Shown here piece after piece: positions 1 to 8,348 of a DNA stretch of 64,000 bases. This DNA comes from G963675935 sp963823895 (GTDB lineage: Bacteria; Planctomycetota; Planctomycetia; Pirellulales; Thermoguttaceae), in assembly GCA_963823895.1 (NCBI GenBank), contig CAWGNG010000020.1, positions 558,001 through 622,000 on the forward strand. The letters run 5' to 3'. Numbering within the stretch: position 1 is the first letter of the stretch; each line of letters starts with the position of its first letter. The notes beneath the pieces were generated by a model, which saw only the letters and a list, made by a program, of their open reading frames with translations, searched no databases and had not been told where the DNA came from. Position numbers and translations under genes: made by a program.

Positions 1-1375
1 TCACCACGGCGAACAGCGGAATGAGGAAGAACATTCCGATCGCCTGGAAGAACTCGAGCACGTTGGAAAAATAGAAGAGCGAGTAGGCGGTGCCGATCGA
101 AATCAGCACGCCTATCAGCGAACACGCCCGGCCCATGTTCAGATAATGCCGGTCGCTGGCGTTCTTGTTGATCAACGGCCTGTAAACGTCGTAGGTCCAC
201 ACGGTGGCGAAAGCGCTGACGTTGCCGGCCATGCCCGACATGAACCCCGCGATCATCGCCGTCACCCCCAACCCGAGCAGCCCCGGCCCGAGGTATTTTC
301 CCATCAGCAGCGGCAGCACGTCGTTGTACGTGTGCAGCGTGATGTCTGCGCGGACGTCGCTCTGCGGCACCAGCACCATCGGCGAGTGGTCGGCGTTCAT
401 TAGCACCGCCATTCCCAGCAGCCCGGGAAGAATGACGATAAAGGGGATGCACATTTTCACCACTGCGCCGATCAACGTGCCGTTCTGCGCCGAGCGGAGA
501 TTGCGGGCCACGATCACCCGCTGCACTTGCAGGAAGTCGGTACACCAATAGGAGAAGCCCGAGACGCCGAAGCCGAAGACCAACGCGATCCAGTCGGCGC
601 CCATCGGGTTGTCGAACGAGCCCATATTCCGCCAGAGGCAGGTGAAACACTGGTTCTGGAACTCCGGGTGGATGGCGTGCAAGTTGTGCTGGATCGTCTG
701 CGTCAATTTCGTCCAGCCGCCGGCGTCGATCAATCCGAGAATCGGCACCAGCAAGATTCCCAACCAGATCAGAAAGAACTGCAACACTTCGTTGAAGACC
801 GCCGAGATCAAGCCGCCGAGGGTGACGTAGACGGCCACCGTCAGCGAAGCGACCCAGATGCTGATGTCCATGTTCCAGTTCAACAGCAGGTGCAGAATCC
901 TCGCCATGCAGAACATACCGGCCCCGCTGACCAAGACCGTCATGAGGGTGAACGAGGTGCCCGCCACCATGCTGCTGCGGCCGTCGAAACGGAGTTTGAG
1001 ATAACCGGGCACCGAATGGGTTCGGCAAATATAGTAGAACGGCATCATCACGATCGCCAAGAAGATGATCGCCGGCACCGCGTTAAACCAATACGAGTGC
1101 GCCGCCAACAGGCCGTACTGGTAGGTCTGGGCCGACCAACCCATCGTCTCCAGGGCGCTGAGGTTTGCCGAGATAAAACTCAGGCCGGCGATCCAGGCGG
1201 TCATCTTGCGGCCGGCCATGAAGAAGTCTTCGCCGGTGCCGGCGAACCGCTTCAAGTAGAAACCGATGCCCAAGACGACGAGGAAATAGATGCCGATGAT
1301 CAGCCAGTCGACAGGACTGAGCACCAGCAACTTCTTGGGCATACCGGCGGCAGCGAAGAGGAGCATATTCGGCAT
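1..1375 (-). CDS. Sodium:solute symporter (SSS family), C-terminus cut by window edge
   Basis: A polytopic inner-membrane protein; 458 codons are visible and no stop is reached before the window edge. The N-terminus has a first membrane segment around residues 17-37 (LSPVDWLIIGIYFLVVLGIG), then the SSS-like stretch GLSFISANLSALETMGWSAQ and repeated hydrophobic helices. A late AGFMSGMAGNVSAFATVWTYD segment is typical of SGLT/SSS transporters. Family members import sugars, amino acids or similar solutes with Na+. The substrate cannot be read, but the divergent LacI gene and neighbouring glycosidases, sugar kinase and aldolase suggest a sugar or sugar acid. I chose the ATG at 1375 because a GAGG sits about eight bases upstream; the ATG at 1389 is out of frame. 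Expression is probably controlled by the operator at 1551-1564. Confidence 0.9.
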   Translation of the reverse strand, partial: MPNMLLFAAAGMPKKLLVLSPVDWLIIGIYFLVVLGIGFYLKRFAGTGEDFFMAGRKMTAWIAGLSFISANLSALETMGWSAQTYQYGLLAAHSYWFNAVPAIIFLAIVMMPFYYICRTHSVPGYLKLRFDGRSSMVAGTSFTLMTVLVSGAGMFCMARILHLLLNWNMDISIWVASLTVAVYVTLGGLISAVFNEVLQFFLIWLGILLVPILGLIDAGGWTKLTQTIQHNLHAIHPEFQNQCFTCLWRNMGSFDNPMGADWIALVFGFGVSGFSYWCTDFLQVQRVIVARNLRSAQNGTLIGAVVKMCIPFIVILPGLLGMAVLMNADHSPMVLVPQSDVRADITLHTYNDVLPLLMGKYLGPGLLGLGVTAMIAGFMSGMAGNVSAFATVWTYDVYRPLINKNASDRHYLNMGRACSLIGVLISIGTAYSLFYFSNVLEFFQAIGMFFLIPLFAVV

Positions 1376-1429
1376 AATGGCCTCGGCATGGGAGGGGGAT
1401 TGTTGTTCGTGCAGCAGCGGCGCGGCCAC

Positions 1430-1469
1430 GTTGCTGGTGCGGCAGTTGCACTGCCGCAGCCGCCCCAAC
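1430..1469. repeat. Family D palindromic repeat in symporter leader
   Basis: Contains the near-perfect dyad GCGGCAGTTGCACTGCCGC (1439-1457) followed by CCGCCCCAAC. It resembles the GTTGGGGTGGCAGTT type repeats at 29212-29242, 48459-48487 and 55687-55711. It lies in the 5' leader of the symporter. Confidence 0.55.
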
Positions 1470-1550
1470 AAAGTCCAGCAGCGACCCTGACAAAGGCCAT
1501 TCCGAGCCCCGCCTCCGTCCCCCTTCGGTTTGTCAGCGGTCGCTGATCGT

Positions 1551-1564
1551 TGCAACCGGTTGCA
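1551..1564. promoter_or_regulatory. LacI-family operator O1 (perfect palindrome)
   Basis: TGCAACCGGTTGCA is a perfect 14-bp palindrome with the central CG step typical of LacI/GalR operators. It directly abuts the -10 box of the minus-strand promoter (1566-1571), so a bound repressor would cover the start point of the symporter transcript. A 12/14 match occurs at 1696-1709. Confidence 0.82.
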
Positions 1565-1565
1565 C

Positions 1566-1594
1566 ATTATGATGAGACCGCGAGCGGTTGTCAA
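1566..1594 (-). promoter_or_regulatory. Sigma70-type promoter for the symporter
   Basis: On the minus strand TTGACA (1594-1589), a 17-bp spacer, then CATAAT (1571-1566): a perfect -35 and a 5/6 -10. The predicted start is near 1558, inside operator O1. Whether this phylum's main sigma factor uses exactly this consensus is inferred. Confidence 0.72.
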
Positions 1595-1649
1595 GCCAGC
1601 GGAAAAACCTTTCCCCCCCTGTTTCCCCGCGATTCTGGACTCAAGACCC

Positions 1650-1678
1650 TTGACAGTTATGCCACGGCGCGGCAAAAT
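1650..1678 (+). promoter_or_regulatory. Sigma70-type promoter for the LacI gene
   Basis: TTGACA (1650-1655), a 17-bp spacer, then CAAAAT (1673-1678, 4/6). The predicted start near 1685 lies about 11 bp before operator O2 (1696-1709), so the regulator probably represses itself. Confidence 0.62.
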
Positions 1679-1695
1679 CAAAGTTATCGAGCCAA

Positions 1696-1709
1696 TACAA
1701 CCGGTTTCA
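1696..1709. promoter_or_regulatory. LacI-family operator O2 (imperfect copy)
   Basis: TACAACCGGTTTCA matches O1 at 12 of 14 positions and keeps the AACCGGTT core. It sits between the LacI promoter and the LacI GTG start. The 145-bp centre-to-centre distance to O1 would also permit looping. Confidence 0.7.
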
Positions 1710-1726
1710 TTGATGGAAGTCTTGCC

Positions 1727-2794
1727 GTGGCAGGTGCAGTTCCCACACTCGGAGACGTGGCCAATCTGGCAGGCGTGAGTAAATCGACCGCCTCGCGGAT
1801 TCTTTCCGTCGCCGGCGGCGGGAAGAAGATCCCCTACGCCCCCGAGACCAAGAGCAAGGTCCGGGCCGCCGCCGCCAAACTCGGATACAAGCCGAGCAAG
1901 CTCGCCCGCGGTCTGACGCTGGCCAAAACCGGGATCGTCGGCCTAGTCGTGCCGTCGCTGACCGACAGCTTCTTCCCCATCGTCACCAGCGCCATCGAGA
2001 CGCACCTGTCGGACGCCGGCTACAGCGTCATCCTGGCGAATACCAATGCCGACTCCAAGACCGAGCGGGCCAGGGTCGAAGACCTGCTTTCCTGGCAGGT
2101 CGACGGCCTGATTATCGCCCCGGCCCAAGAAGTCGGCGACGCCGGACTGTTCTGGGAACTGTGGCAGCGGAAGATTCCGTTCGTGCTGATCGATCGAACC
2201 TTCCCGGAAACGCCCTTCTTCAGCGTCAGCACCCAGGACGAGATCGGCGCCGGGCTGGTCGTCGAGCATCTGATTGCGGCGGCCCGGCGGCGAATTGTCC
2301 GCGTCGGCGGCCCGTTGGCGGTCTCGACCAATCGGCTGCGGCACGCCGGCTACACGGCGGCACTGATCCGTCACGGCATCTTGCCCAAGGATGAATACGC
2401 CCTGGAGGCGCCGTCGTCGGAAGAGGGCGGGTATCAGACGCTCGGCAAGATTCTGGCTCTTAGCCCCCGGCCCGACGCCGTCTTCTGTTTCAGCGACAAC
2501 GTCGCCATCGGCGTCATGGAAGCCTGCAACACCCACGGCATTCGCGTGCCGGAAGACCTCGCCGTGGTCGGGTATGCCGATCTGCCGCAATCGCGGTTGC
2601 TGAAGATTTCGCTCACCACCGTTCAGCAGCCGCGGCCGTTGCTGGGGCGGCACGCCGCCAAAATGCTGCTCTCCTGCATGGAAGAGCGCGGTCGGCCGGA
2701 GCCGATCCAATTGCCCGTTGAACTGATGGTGCGCGAATCTACGGTCGGCAGGGGCACCTTGCCGCGCATTAAGGAAGAGACGCTGTATGCGTAA
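1727..2794 (+). CDS. LacI/GalR-family transcriptional regulator
   Basis: A 355-aa DNA-binding repressor or activator with the usual LacI architecture. The N-terminal helix-turn-helix is at about residues 7-27 (TLGDVANLAGVSKSTASRIL), followed by the hinge region (KLGYKPSKLARGLT). A periplasmic-binding-protein-like sensor domain fills roughly residues 65-345 (GLVVPSLTDSFFPIVTSAIE ... FCFSDNVAIGVMEAC ... VVGYADLPQSRLLKISLTTV). The ATG codons upstream are either out of frame or leave a non-homologous leader. The GTG at 1727 places the HTH at the expected distance and has GGAAG about eight bases upstream. Two operator-like palindromes in the adjacent gap suggest control of the divergent symporter and of itself. 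The effector is unknown, probably a sugar handled by this locus. Confidence 0.92.
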   Translation: MAGAVPTLGDVANLAGVSKSTASRILSVAGGGKKIPYAPETKSKVRAAAAKLGYKPSKLARGLTLAKTGIVGLVVPSLTDSFFPIVTSAIETHLSDAGYSVILANTNADSKTERARVEDLLSWQVDGLIIAPAQEVGDAGLFWELWQRKIPFVLIDRTFPETPFFSVSTQDEIGAGLVVEHLIAAARRRIVRVGGPLAVSTNRLRHAGYTAALIRHGILPKDEYALEAPSSEEGGYQTLGKILALSPRPDAVFCFSDNVAIGVMEACNTHGIRVPEDLAVVGYADLPQSRLLKISLTTVQQPRPLLGRHAAKMLLSCMEERGRPEPIQLPVELMVRESTVGRGTLPRIKEETLYA

Positions 2795-2820
2795 TTGCCG
2801 TCCGATAGATGATGCAACGG

Positions 2821-2848
2821 CGTTTAGCCGGCGAACTTGCTCGCCGCG
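2821..2848. repeat. Family M repeat arm (GTTTAGCCGGCGAAC type)
   Basis: A fragment with an internal dyad (GGCGAAC...GCTCGCC). It is related to the longer inverted pair at 62765-62845, and a reverse piece is seen near 17948-17968. Confidence 0.5.
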
Positions 2849-2852
2849 TGCC

Positions 2853-4805
2853 ATGCGGTGGGTGCCATGCCCACGCTTGCCGTGGGCATGTAAACCGCGA
2901 ACCGAAGTAACATGCCCACGGCAAGCGTGGGCATGGCACCGCACGGCAATCCTGCTGGTTTCTGGAATCCTCGGCATCGCCGCAACGGTGTCGGCCGCGG
3001 ACGCGACGACGGCGGATCGCGGCGTGGTGCAGCCGTTTGAATTGCGGCAGGTGCGGCTTCTCGATGGGCCGTTCTTAAGAGCCCTGGAAGGAGACGAACG
3101 GTATTTGGCGAACCTCGATTTCGACCGCCAATTGCACGTCTTTCGCGTGACGGCGGGCCTGCCGAGCACGGCCGCGCCGCTGGGAGGCTGGGAATCGCCC
3201 AACCACGGCGGTCGGGGCGAGTTCTTCGGGCATTCGCTCTCTGCCCGGGCGATGCTCTACGCCGCCACCGGCGACGCCCGCTGGAAACGACAACTCGATT
3301 ACCTCGTCGCCGAACTGGCCAAGTGCCAGCGTGCGTTGGGCAGCAGCGGTTATCTCCACGCGGAGCGGGAGAGCATTTTCGATCGCCTCGAAGCCGGTGA
3401 TCGAAACGTGGAAGGCCTCTATTATACGGTCCACAAATTGATCGCCGGTTTGCTGGATACGTACGTCTACTGCGGGAATCGGCAAGCCTTGGAGATCGCC
3501 GAGAAAATGGCCGCTTGGGTGGACACCCGCTCGCGCCGGCTGAGCCCCGAGCAGTGGCAGCGGATCCTCGACGTCGAGTTCGGCGGCCTGAACGAGGCCC
3601 TCTACAATCTCTACTCGATTACGCACAACCCGCGCGATCTTGAAGTCGCCCGGCGTTTCGACCACGAGAAGATTTACCGGCCTCTTGCCGAAGGGCGCAA
3701 TGCGCTGACGGGCTTACATGCCAACACGACGATTCCCAAAATCATCGGCGCCGCCCGAGCGTATGAGATCACCGGCGACGAGCGGTTTCGCAAAATCGCC
3801 GGGTCTTTCTGGCGGCAAGTCGCCGAGCATCGCTCCTACGTCACCGGCGGAACGAGCAATCACGAACACTGGCGGACCGCCCCCGACAAGCTCGCCGACG
3901 AGTTGAGCAACGAGACACAGGAATGTTGCTGCACCTACAACATGCTGAAGCTCACGCGGCACGTGTTTCAGTGGAGCGGCGATCCGCGCGTCGCGGACTT
4001 CTACGAGCGGGGGCTGTTCAACGGCATTCTCGGCACGATGAATCCGGAAACCGGCACGACGATGTATTTCGTACCGCTGGCCGGCGGCTACTGGCGGACG
4101 TTCGCTTCGCCGCTCGATTCGTTCTGGTGCTGCTGCGGCACCGGCGTCGAGTCGTTCGCCAAACTGGGCGACAGCATCTACTTCCACGATCGCGACTCGC
4201 TCTGGGTGAATCTGTTCATCGCTTCGGAACTGAATTGGCCGGAAAAGGGCCTGACGCTCCGACAAGAAACCCGTTTTCCCGAGCAGCAGGGTATCTCGCT
4301 ACGGTTCACGGTTCGTCAGCCGGTCGAACTGACGCTTCGACTGCGGATCCCCTCGTGGGCGACCGGCGGGGTTGCGATCAAATTGAACGGCTCGCCGCTC
4401 GACGCGGCCGCCACGCCGGGCAGCTACGCGGAGATTCGCCGCACCTGGCAGGACGGCGACCGCCTGACAATGGAGACGCCGATGAGCCTGCACCTCGAAG
4501 CCCTGCCGGGCGACAAGAACCTGGCGGCAATTTTGTACGGCCCGCTCGTCTTGGCAGGCTGCCTGGGCGATCTTTCGCCAAAGGAGCTTCACGACCACAA
4601 TACGGCGCCCGGCGGCCCGCCGGCGGCGGTTCCGGTCCTTTCGATCGACCGCGGCGATCTGGCCGCCTCGATCAAGCCGTCGGACAGGCCCTTGCAGTTT
4701 CGTGCCAGAGCAAAGGATGCCGATGTGACGCTCGTGCCGTTTTATTCCCTCGTAGGGAAGCGTTACGCCGTGTACTGGAAAATCGCATCCCAACCGAACA
4801 AGTAA
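2853..4805 (+). CDS. GH127-like glycoside hydrolase (DUF1680 family)
   Basis: About 650 aa, secreted or envelope-anchored: a hydrophobic segment AILLVSGILGIAATVSA precedes the mature part. Family members are beta-L-arabinofuranosidases or related enzymes on an (alpha/alpha)6 barrel. The Cys-rich signatures expected for the catalytic and zinc site are present: ETQECCCTYNMLKLTRH (about residues 351-367) and FWCCCGTGVESFAKLGDS (about residues 423-440). A Glu in NHEHW is a candidate acid/base. The start is uncertain because repeat A1 overlaps the leader; ATG 2853 is the last in-frame ATG, but the signal peptide would then be preceded by about 35 repeat-encoded residues. Expression with the symporter/LacI locus is likely. 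GH146 is an alternative assignment. Confidence 0.85.
   Translation: MRWVPCPRLPWACKPRTEVTCPRQAWAWHRTAILLVSGILGIAATVSAADATTADRGVVQPFELRQVRLLDGPFLRALEGDERYLANLDFDRQLHVFRVTAGLPSTAAPLGGWESPNHGGRGEFFGHSLSARAMLYAATGDARWKRQLDYLVAELAKCQRALGSSGYLHAERESIFDRLEAGDRNVEGLYYTVHKLIAGLLDTYVYCGNRQALEIAEKMAAWVDTRSRRLSPEQWQRILDVEFGGLNEALYNLYSITHNPRDLEVARRFDHEKIYRPLAEGRNALTGLHANTTIPKIIGAARAYEITGDERFRKIAGSFWRQVAEHRSYVTGGTSNHEHWRTAPDKLADELSNETQECCCTYNMLKLTRHVFQWSGDPRVADFYERGLFNGILGTMNPETGTTMYFVPLAGGYWRTFASPLDSFWCCCGTGVESFAKLGDSIYFHDRDSLWVNLFIASELNWPEKGLTLRQETRFPEQQGISLRFTVRQPVELTLRLRIPSWATGGVAIKLNGSPLDAAATPGSYAEIRRTWQDGDRLTMETPMSLHLEALPGDKNLAAILYGPLVLAGCLGDLSPKELHDHNTAPGGPPAAVPVLSIDRGDLAASIKPSDRPLQFRARAKDADVTLVPFYSLVGKRYAVYWKIASQPNK
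2861..2940. repeat. Family A double-hairpin repeat, copy 1
   Basis: Two 30-bp arms (2861-2890 and 2911-2940) are exact reverse complements, and each arm is itself a hairpin (CATGCCCACG and CGTGGGCATG around a 5-nt loop). The 20-bp spacer contains ACCGAAG, which recurs in copies at 4816 and 17868. This copy overlaps the apparent 5' end of the GH127-like gene. Confidence 0.9.
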
Positions 4806-4815
4806 GAAAGAAATG

Positions 4816-4895
4816 GGTGCCATGCCCACGCTTGCCGTGGGCATGTGGATTGCGGACCGAAGCAACATGCCCACGGCAAGCGTGGGCATGACACC
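4816..4895. repeat. Family A double-hairpin repeat, copy 2
   Basis: Arms at 4816-4845 and 4866-4895 are inverted copies with one mismatch, and the 20-bp spacer again ends GACCGAAGCAA. It fills the gap between the GH127-like gene and the URO-D gene and may act as an RNA hairpin. Confidence 0.9.
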
Positions 4896-4939
4896 CCCCA
4901 AATCGCAATCGAAGAAGCAAGAAAGCAGGTGATGCCGTG

Positions 4940-5977
4940 ATGTTGCCGCGAGAGCGCGTGCTGGCTGCGATCAATCACCAGCAGCCCGACCGCGTGCCGG
5001 TCGATCTTTGGGCGGAGGAGCCGGTCTGGGAGCGGCTGCTTACAGACTTGAATCTGAAGACCCGCGACGCCCTGCTGGAACGGCTCGACGTCGACGTGCG
5101 TTACGTCTCCCCGGTCTATCCGGCCGACGTCGTCAGCAACGGCGTGAAGCAGAACATGTGGGGCGAGCGGTGGATGATGGCCAACACCCCCTGGGGCCGA
5201 GACTGGGAGCACATCGCCGGCGCGTTGGCCAACGTATCGAGCCTCGCCGAAATCGAGGCATTCCCTTGGCCTTCCTGCGACCAGGTGGATTACTCCGGGC
5301 TGGCCGCGCAGTGCGACACGCACGCCGGCCATGCGATCGCCTATGGAAACGCCGACATTTTCGAGCGGCCGGCGCTGGTCCGCGGCTGGGAGAACTTCCT
5401 CTGCGACACTTCGCTGAATCCCGAGTGGGTCGATTTCATGTTGAAGAAGTTTCTCGACTTCTTTGTCGAGGACTTCACGCGGTGTTTGGAGGCGACGCGG
5501 GGACGGATCGACATCTTTTGGGCGCTGACCGACTTGGGCACCCAGGCCGGCTTGTTGCAAAGCCGCAAGATGTTCCAGCGGTTCATCGCTCCGCCGATCA
5601 AGACGCTGGCCGAGCAATCGCACCACAACGGCGTGAAATTCATGTTCCACTCTTGCGGATCGGTGCGGGAATTGATCCCGGACCTGATCGACCTGGGGCT
5701 GGACATCCTCAATCCGATCCAGCCCGCGGCGACGGGAATGGAGCCCGAGGGGCTGAAACGCGATTTCGGCGACCGCCTCTGTTTCCACGGGGGAATCGAC
5801 ATTCAGTATCTCCTGCCGTTGGAGTCGGCCGCGGCGGTTCGCAAGGAAGTGGGGCGGCGGGTGAAAATTCTGGGCCGTGGCGGCGGCTACATCCTCGCCC
5901 CGTCCCATAACCTCCAACTAGATATTCCCACGGAAAACGTTCTGGCGGTGTACGATACGGCATTGAGGGCTTTATGA
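4940..5977 (+). CDS. URO-D superfamily protein (methyltransferase-like), copy 1
   Basis: A 345-aa TIM-barrel protein. The N-terminus LPRERVLAAINHQQPDRVPVD is the standard opening of uroporphyrinogen decarboxylase/MtaA/CmuA relatives, and FMFHSCGSVRELIPDLIDLG and FHGGIDIQYLLP are conserved late motifs. True HemE proteins lie in heme operons; this one lies among glycosidases and a sugar kinase. A corrinoid- or thiol-linked methyl-transfer role is therefore more likely than heme synthesis, but the substrate is unknown. AGGTGA at 4927-4932 favours ATG 4940 over the GTG at 4937. It resembles the gene at 10506-11570. Its last 30 bp recur at 8271-8300. Confidence 0.88.
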   Translation: MLPRERVLAAINHQQPDRVPVDLWAEEPVWERLLTDLNLKTRDALLERLDVDVRYVSPVYPADVVSNGVKQNMWGERWMMANTPWGRDWEHIAGALANVSSLAEIEAFPWPSCDQVDYSGLAAQCDTHAGHAIAYGNADIFERPALVRGWENFLCDTSLNPEWVDFMLKKFLDFFVEDFTRCLEATRGRIDIFWALTDLGTQAGLLQSRKMFQRFIAPPIKTLAEQSHHNGVKFMFHSCGSVRELIPDLIDLGLDILNPIQPAATGMEPEGLKRDFGDRLCFHGGIDIQYLLPLESAAAVRKEVGRRVKILGRGGGYILAPSHNLQLDIPTENVLAVYDTALRAL

Positions 5978-6026
5978 GGCACAGTTCTCGTTCATCAAAG
6001 CGCACGCGCTTTCCTCGGAGGCGAAC

Positions 6027-7115
6027 ATGAGTCGCAGTTCAGGCAAGTCCGGCTTTACGTTGGTTGAACTGCTGGTGGTGATTACGATCATCGGCATCCT
6101 CATCGCGCTGTTGCTGCCGGCGGTGCAAGCGGCGCGGGAAGCGGCGCGGCGAATGACGTGCCAAAACAACGTCAAACAGCTCGCGCTCGCTTGCCTGACG
6201 CACGAAAACGCCACCGGCCGGCTTCCCACCAACGGCTGGGGATTCCGCTGGACCGGCGACGCCGACCGCGGCAACGACTGGCGGCAGCCGGGCTGCTGGC
6301 TCTACAACATCCTGCCCTATATCGAGCAGCAACCGCTGCACGACCTCGGAATGGGGTACGCGTGGAACGACCCGATGAAGTTGGCCGCAAACACCCAGCG
6401 CATGACGGGCGTACTCGACGTCTTCTATTGCCCGACGCGGCGGCCGGCAACGCTCCTTCCCTATGATATCAACAACGAAACGACGATAAATGCGACGCTG
6501 ACGCAGGGGCAGCCGGTGGGGCATAACGATTACGCCGCCAACAGCGGGACGGCTTACTCGGTTGTATGGTGGGCAGATTATGGGATCGGAAACGGTGAGG
6601 AGGGACCGCCAACTCCAGACCTGATCGAAAACCCGCCCGGACAAATGACGGCGGCGGCGCGACACATAGCGAGTGATCTGGCCGACCCGACGAAGCGCGC
6701 CGTGAATGGCGTCATTTACTGTATGAGTTTGATCCGATTAGCCGACATCACCGACGGAACAAGTTCGACCTATTTGATCGGTGAGAAGTACATCGATCCC
6801 GACTATTACGCGACTGCTCAGGATAAGGGGGATAGCGGCGACGCTTTTCAGGGTGACAACGAGGACAACGTTCGCTGCGGTAATCTCGACTTGACCCCCC
6901 CATCGCCCCCATTCCCTATGCCCCCGCAGCCCGACACTCCTGGCCTTGAGATCAATAATGAAGGGCCTTTCGGCAGCGCGCACGTCGATGGGTTCGTGAT
7001 GGCGTTCTGCGACGGATCGGTGCGGTTCGTTAGCTATTCCATCGACCAGAGAACGCATCAGTACTTGTGCAGCCGCAAGGATGGAACGGTGATCGACGCC
7101 AGCAAGCTCCCGTGA
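6027..7115 (+). CDS. DUF1559 protein with prepilin-like N-terminus, copy 1
   Basis: A 362-aa secreted pseudopilin-like protein of the planctomycete DUF1559 family. Residues 8-40 form the class III signal: GFTLVELLVVITIIGILIAL, with the processing site before Phe and Glu at +5. A conserved patch follows (REAARRMTCQNNVKQLALA). The C-terminus has the family's H-x9-G-x3 type motif, seen as FGSAHVDGFVMAFCDGSVRF. The cellular role is unknown; family members are thought to be exported by a type II/IV-like route. RBS GGAGG lies just upstream of ATG 6027. It is the first of three adjacent paralogues with nearly identical 5' DNA. Confidence 0.93.
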   Translation: MSRSSGKSGFTLVELLVVITIIGILIALLLPAVQAAREAARRMTCQNNVKQLALACLTHENATGRLPTNGWGFRWTGDADRGNDWRQPGCWLYNILPYIEQQPLHDLGMGYAWNDPMKLAANTQRMTGVLDVFYCPTRRPATLLPYDINNETTINATLTQGQPVGHNDYAANSGTAYSVVWWADYGIGNGEEGPPTPDLIENPPGQMTAAARHIASDLADPTKRAVNGVIYCMSLIRLADITDGTSSTYLIGEKYIDPDYYATAQDKGDSGDAFQGDNEDNVRCGNLDLTPPSPPFPMPPQPDTPGLEINNEGPFGSAHVDGFVMAFCDGSVRFVSYSIDQRTHQYLCSRKDGTVIDASKLP

Positions 7116-7229
7116 GGATTGATAGAAATCGCACGCCAAAACGGACGTAAGCGTTGGACCAACAGTTTTCCACGAAAACAAAGGGCTTTCTTCTCTTCAC
7201 ACAAGCGATCGTGGTTCACGGGGGCGAGT

Positions 7230-8249
7230 ATGAGACGCACACCGGACAAGACCGGTTTTACGTTGGTTGAACTGCTGGTGGTGATTACGATCATCGGCAT
7301 TTTGATCGCGCTGCTGTTGCCGGCGGTGCAAGCCGCCCGCGAGGCCGCCCGCAGGGCGCAGTGTGGCAACAATCTGAAGCAAATCGGCCTGGCGATGCTA
7401 CAGCACGAGGAAAGGAACAGGTTCTTCCCGAGCAGCGGCTGGGGCTACGGCTGGGTAGGCGATCCGGATCGTGGAATCGGCAAGCAGCAGCCCGGTGGTT
7501 GGGTTTACCAGAGTCTTCCGTATATGGAGCAGCAGGCTGTGTTTGACCTGGGCTCGGATGGCCAGCCTGACGTCGTGACGGCCCAGCAGACAGCAGGCAC
7601 CGCGCGGTGCCTGCAAACGGTTTTGTCGGTGATGAATTGTCCCACACGGCGGCCGGCGATGCTCTTTCCACTTGATCCTAACAGCAGCGGCACGCCCTTT
7701 GACTGCGATCCCATAACGGCAATGGCCCGAACCGACTACAACGCGTGTGGCGGCGATCAGTTCTGGGGATGGACCGATGCGTCGGTGGAGCCGACCAGTC
7801 TTGCTCAGGGAATCGCGATGACCGCGAGTTATTGGGGATCTCTTACGAAGACGTACACGGGCATCTCTTATCTGCACAGCGAGGTGGCCACGGCCTGGAT
7901 CAGCGATGGACTGAGCAACACGTACATGGTCGGCGAGAAGTATCTCGACCCCGATTACTACTACAATGGCACGGACTGGGCCGACAACGAATCGATGTAC
8001 GCGGGCGAGGACAACGACACGAACCGCACAACCTATTACGACGGCGTGAATCCCAACCACGCGCCGATGCAGGACACCGCCGGCGTGTCGGATCTCGTTC
8101 GTTTTGGCAGCGCCCACGCCGATAGCTTCAACATGTGCTTCTGCGACGGCTCGGTTCGGTCGATCGGTTACACGATCGACGCCGAGACCCATCGCCGGCT
8201 GGGCAATCGACAGGACGGTTTGCCGGTCGACCCAAACAAGATCCCGTGA
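7230..8249 (+). CDS. DUF1559 protein with prepilin-like N-terminus, copy 2
   Basis: 339 aa. The ATG at 7230 gives the usual short leader MRRTPDKT before GFTLVELLVVITIIGILIAL; the upstream TTG at 7119 would add 37 non-family residues. The downstream patch is REAARRAQCGNNLKQIGLAM, and the C-terminal motif is FGSAHADSFNMCFCDGSVRS. A repeated pair of blocks, YMVGEKYLDPDYYYNGTDWA and DNESMYAGEDNDTNRTTYYD, is shared almost word for word with copy 3, so these two are the closest relatives. Function is unknown beyond its membership of the exported pseudopilin-like family. Confidence 0.93.
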   Translation: MRRTPDKTGFTLVELLVVITIIGILIALLLPAVQAAREAARRAQCGNNLKQIGLAMLQHEERNRFFPSSGWGYGWVGDPDRGIGKQQPGGWVYQSLPYMEQQAVFDLGSDGQPDVVTAQQTAGTARCLQTVLSVMNCPTRRPAMLFPLDPNSSGTPFDCDPITAMARTDYNACGGDQFWGWTDASVEPTSLAQGIAMTASYWGSLTKTYTGISYLHSEVATAWISDGLSNTYMVGEKYLDPDYYYNGTDWADNESMYAGEDNDTNRTTYYDGVNPNHAPMQDTAGVSDLVRFGSAHADSFNMCFCDGSVRSIGYTIDAETHRRLGNRQDGLPVDPNKIP

Positions 8250-8270
8250 CACGGAAGCGGACGTGTGACT

Positions 8271-8300
8271 GTGTATGGTGCGGCATTAAGGGCTTTGTGA
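8271..8300 (+). other. Remnant of a URO-D gene 3' end
   Basis: These 30 bp read VYGAALRAL-stop and match the last 30 bp of the URO-D gene (5948-5977, VYDTALRAL-stop) at 25 positions. This indicates that a URO-D/DUF1559 junction was copied here during the tandem duplication. Confidence 0.7.
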
Positions 8301-8348
8301 GTGTTCATCCGACTTTCGTCAAGCGAGCGCAGACTGTAGAGGGGAACT

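Noticed and set aside
527..1546. Long plus-strand open frame over the symporter
   Set aside because: It is His/Arg/Gln-rich with no recognisable domain, while the minus strand encodes a clear SSS transporter. It is a high-GC shadow frame, as are the long plus-strand frames at 22994-24406, 55863-57545 and 57570-58802.
2787..2852. Start of the GH127-like gene at 2787
   Set aside because: The added residues are encoded by the gap and a family M repeat and match no homologue or signal peptide.
4940..5977. hemE (uroporphyrinogen decarboxylase of heme synthesis)
   Set aside because: There are two divergent copies among sugar genes and no other heme gene nearby, so only superfamily membership is claimed.
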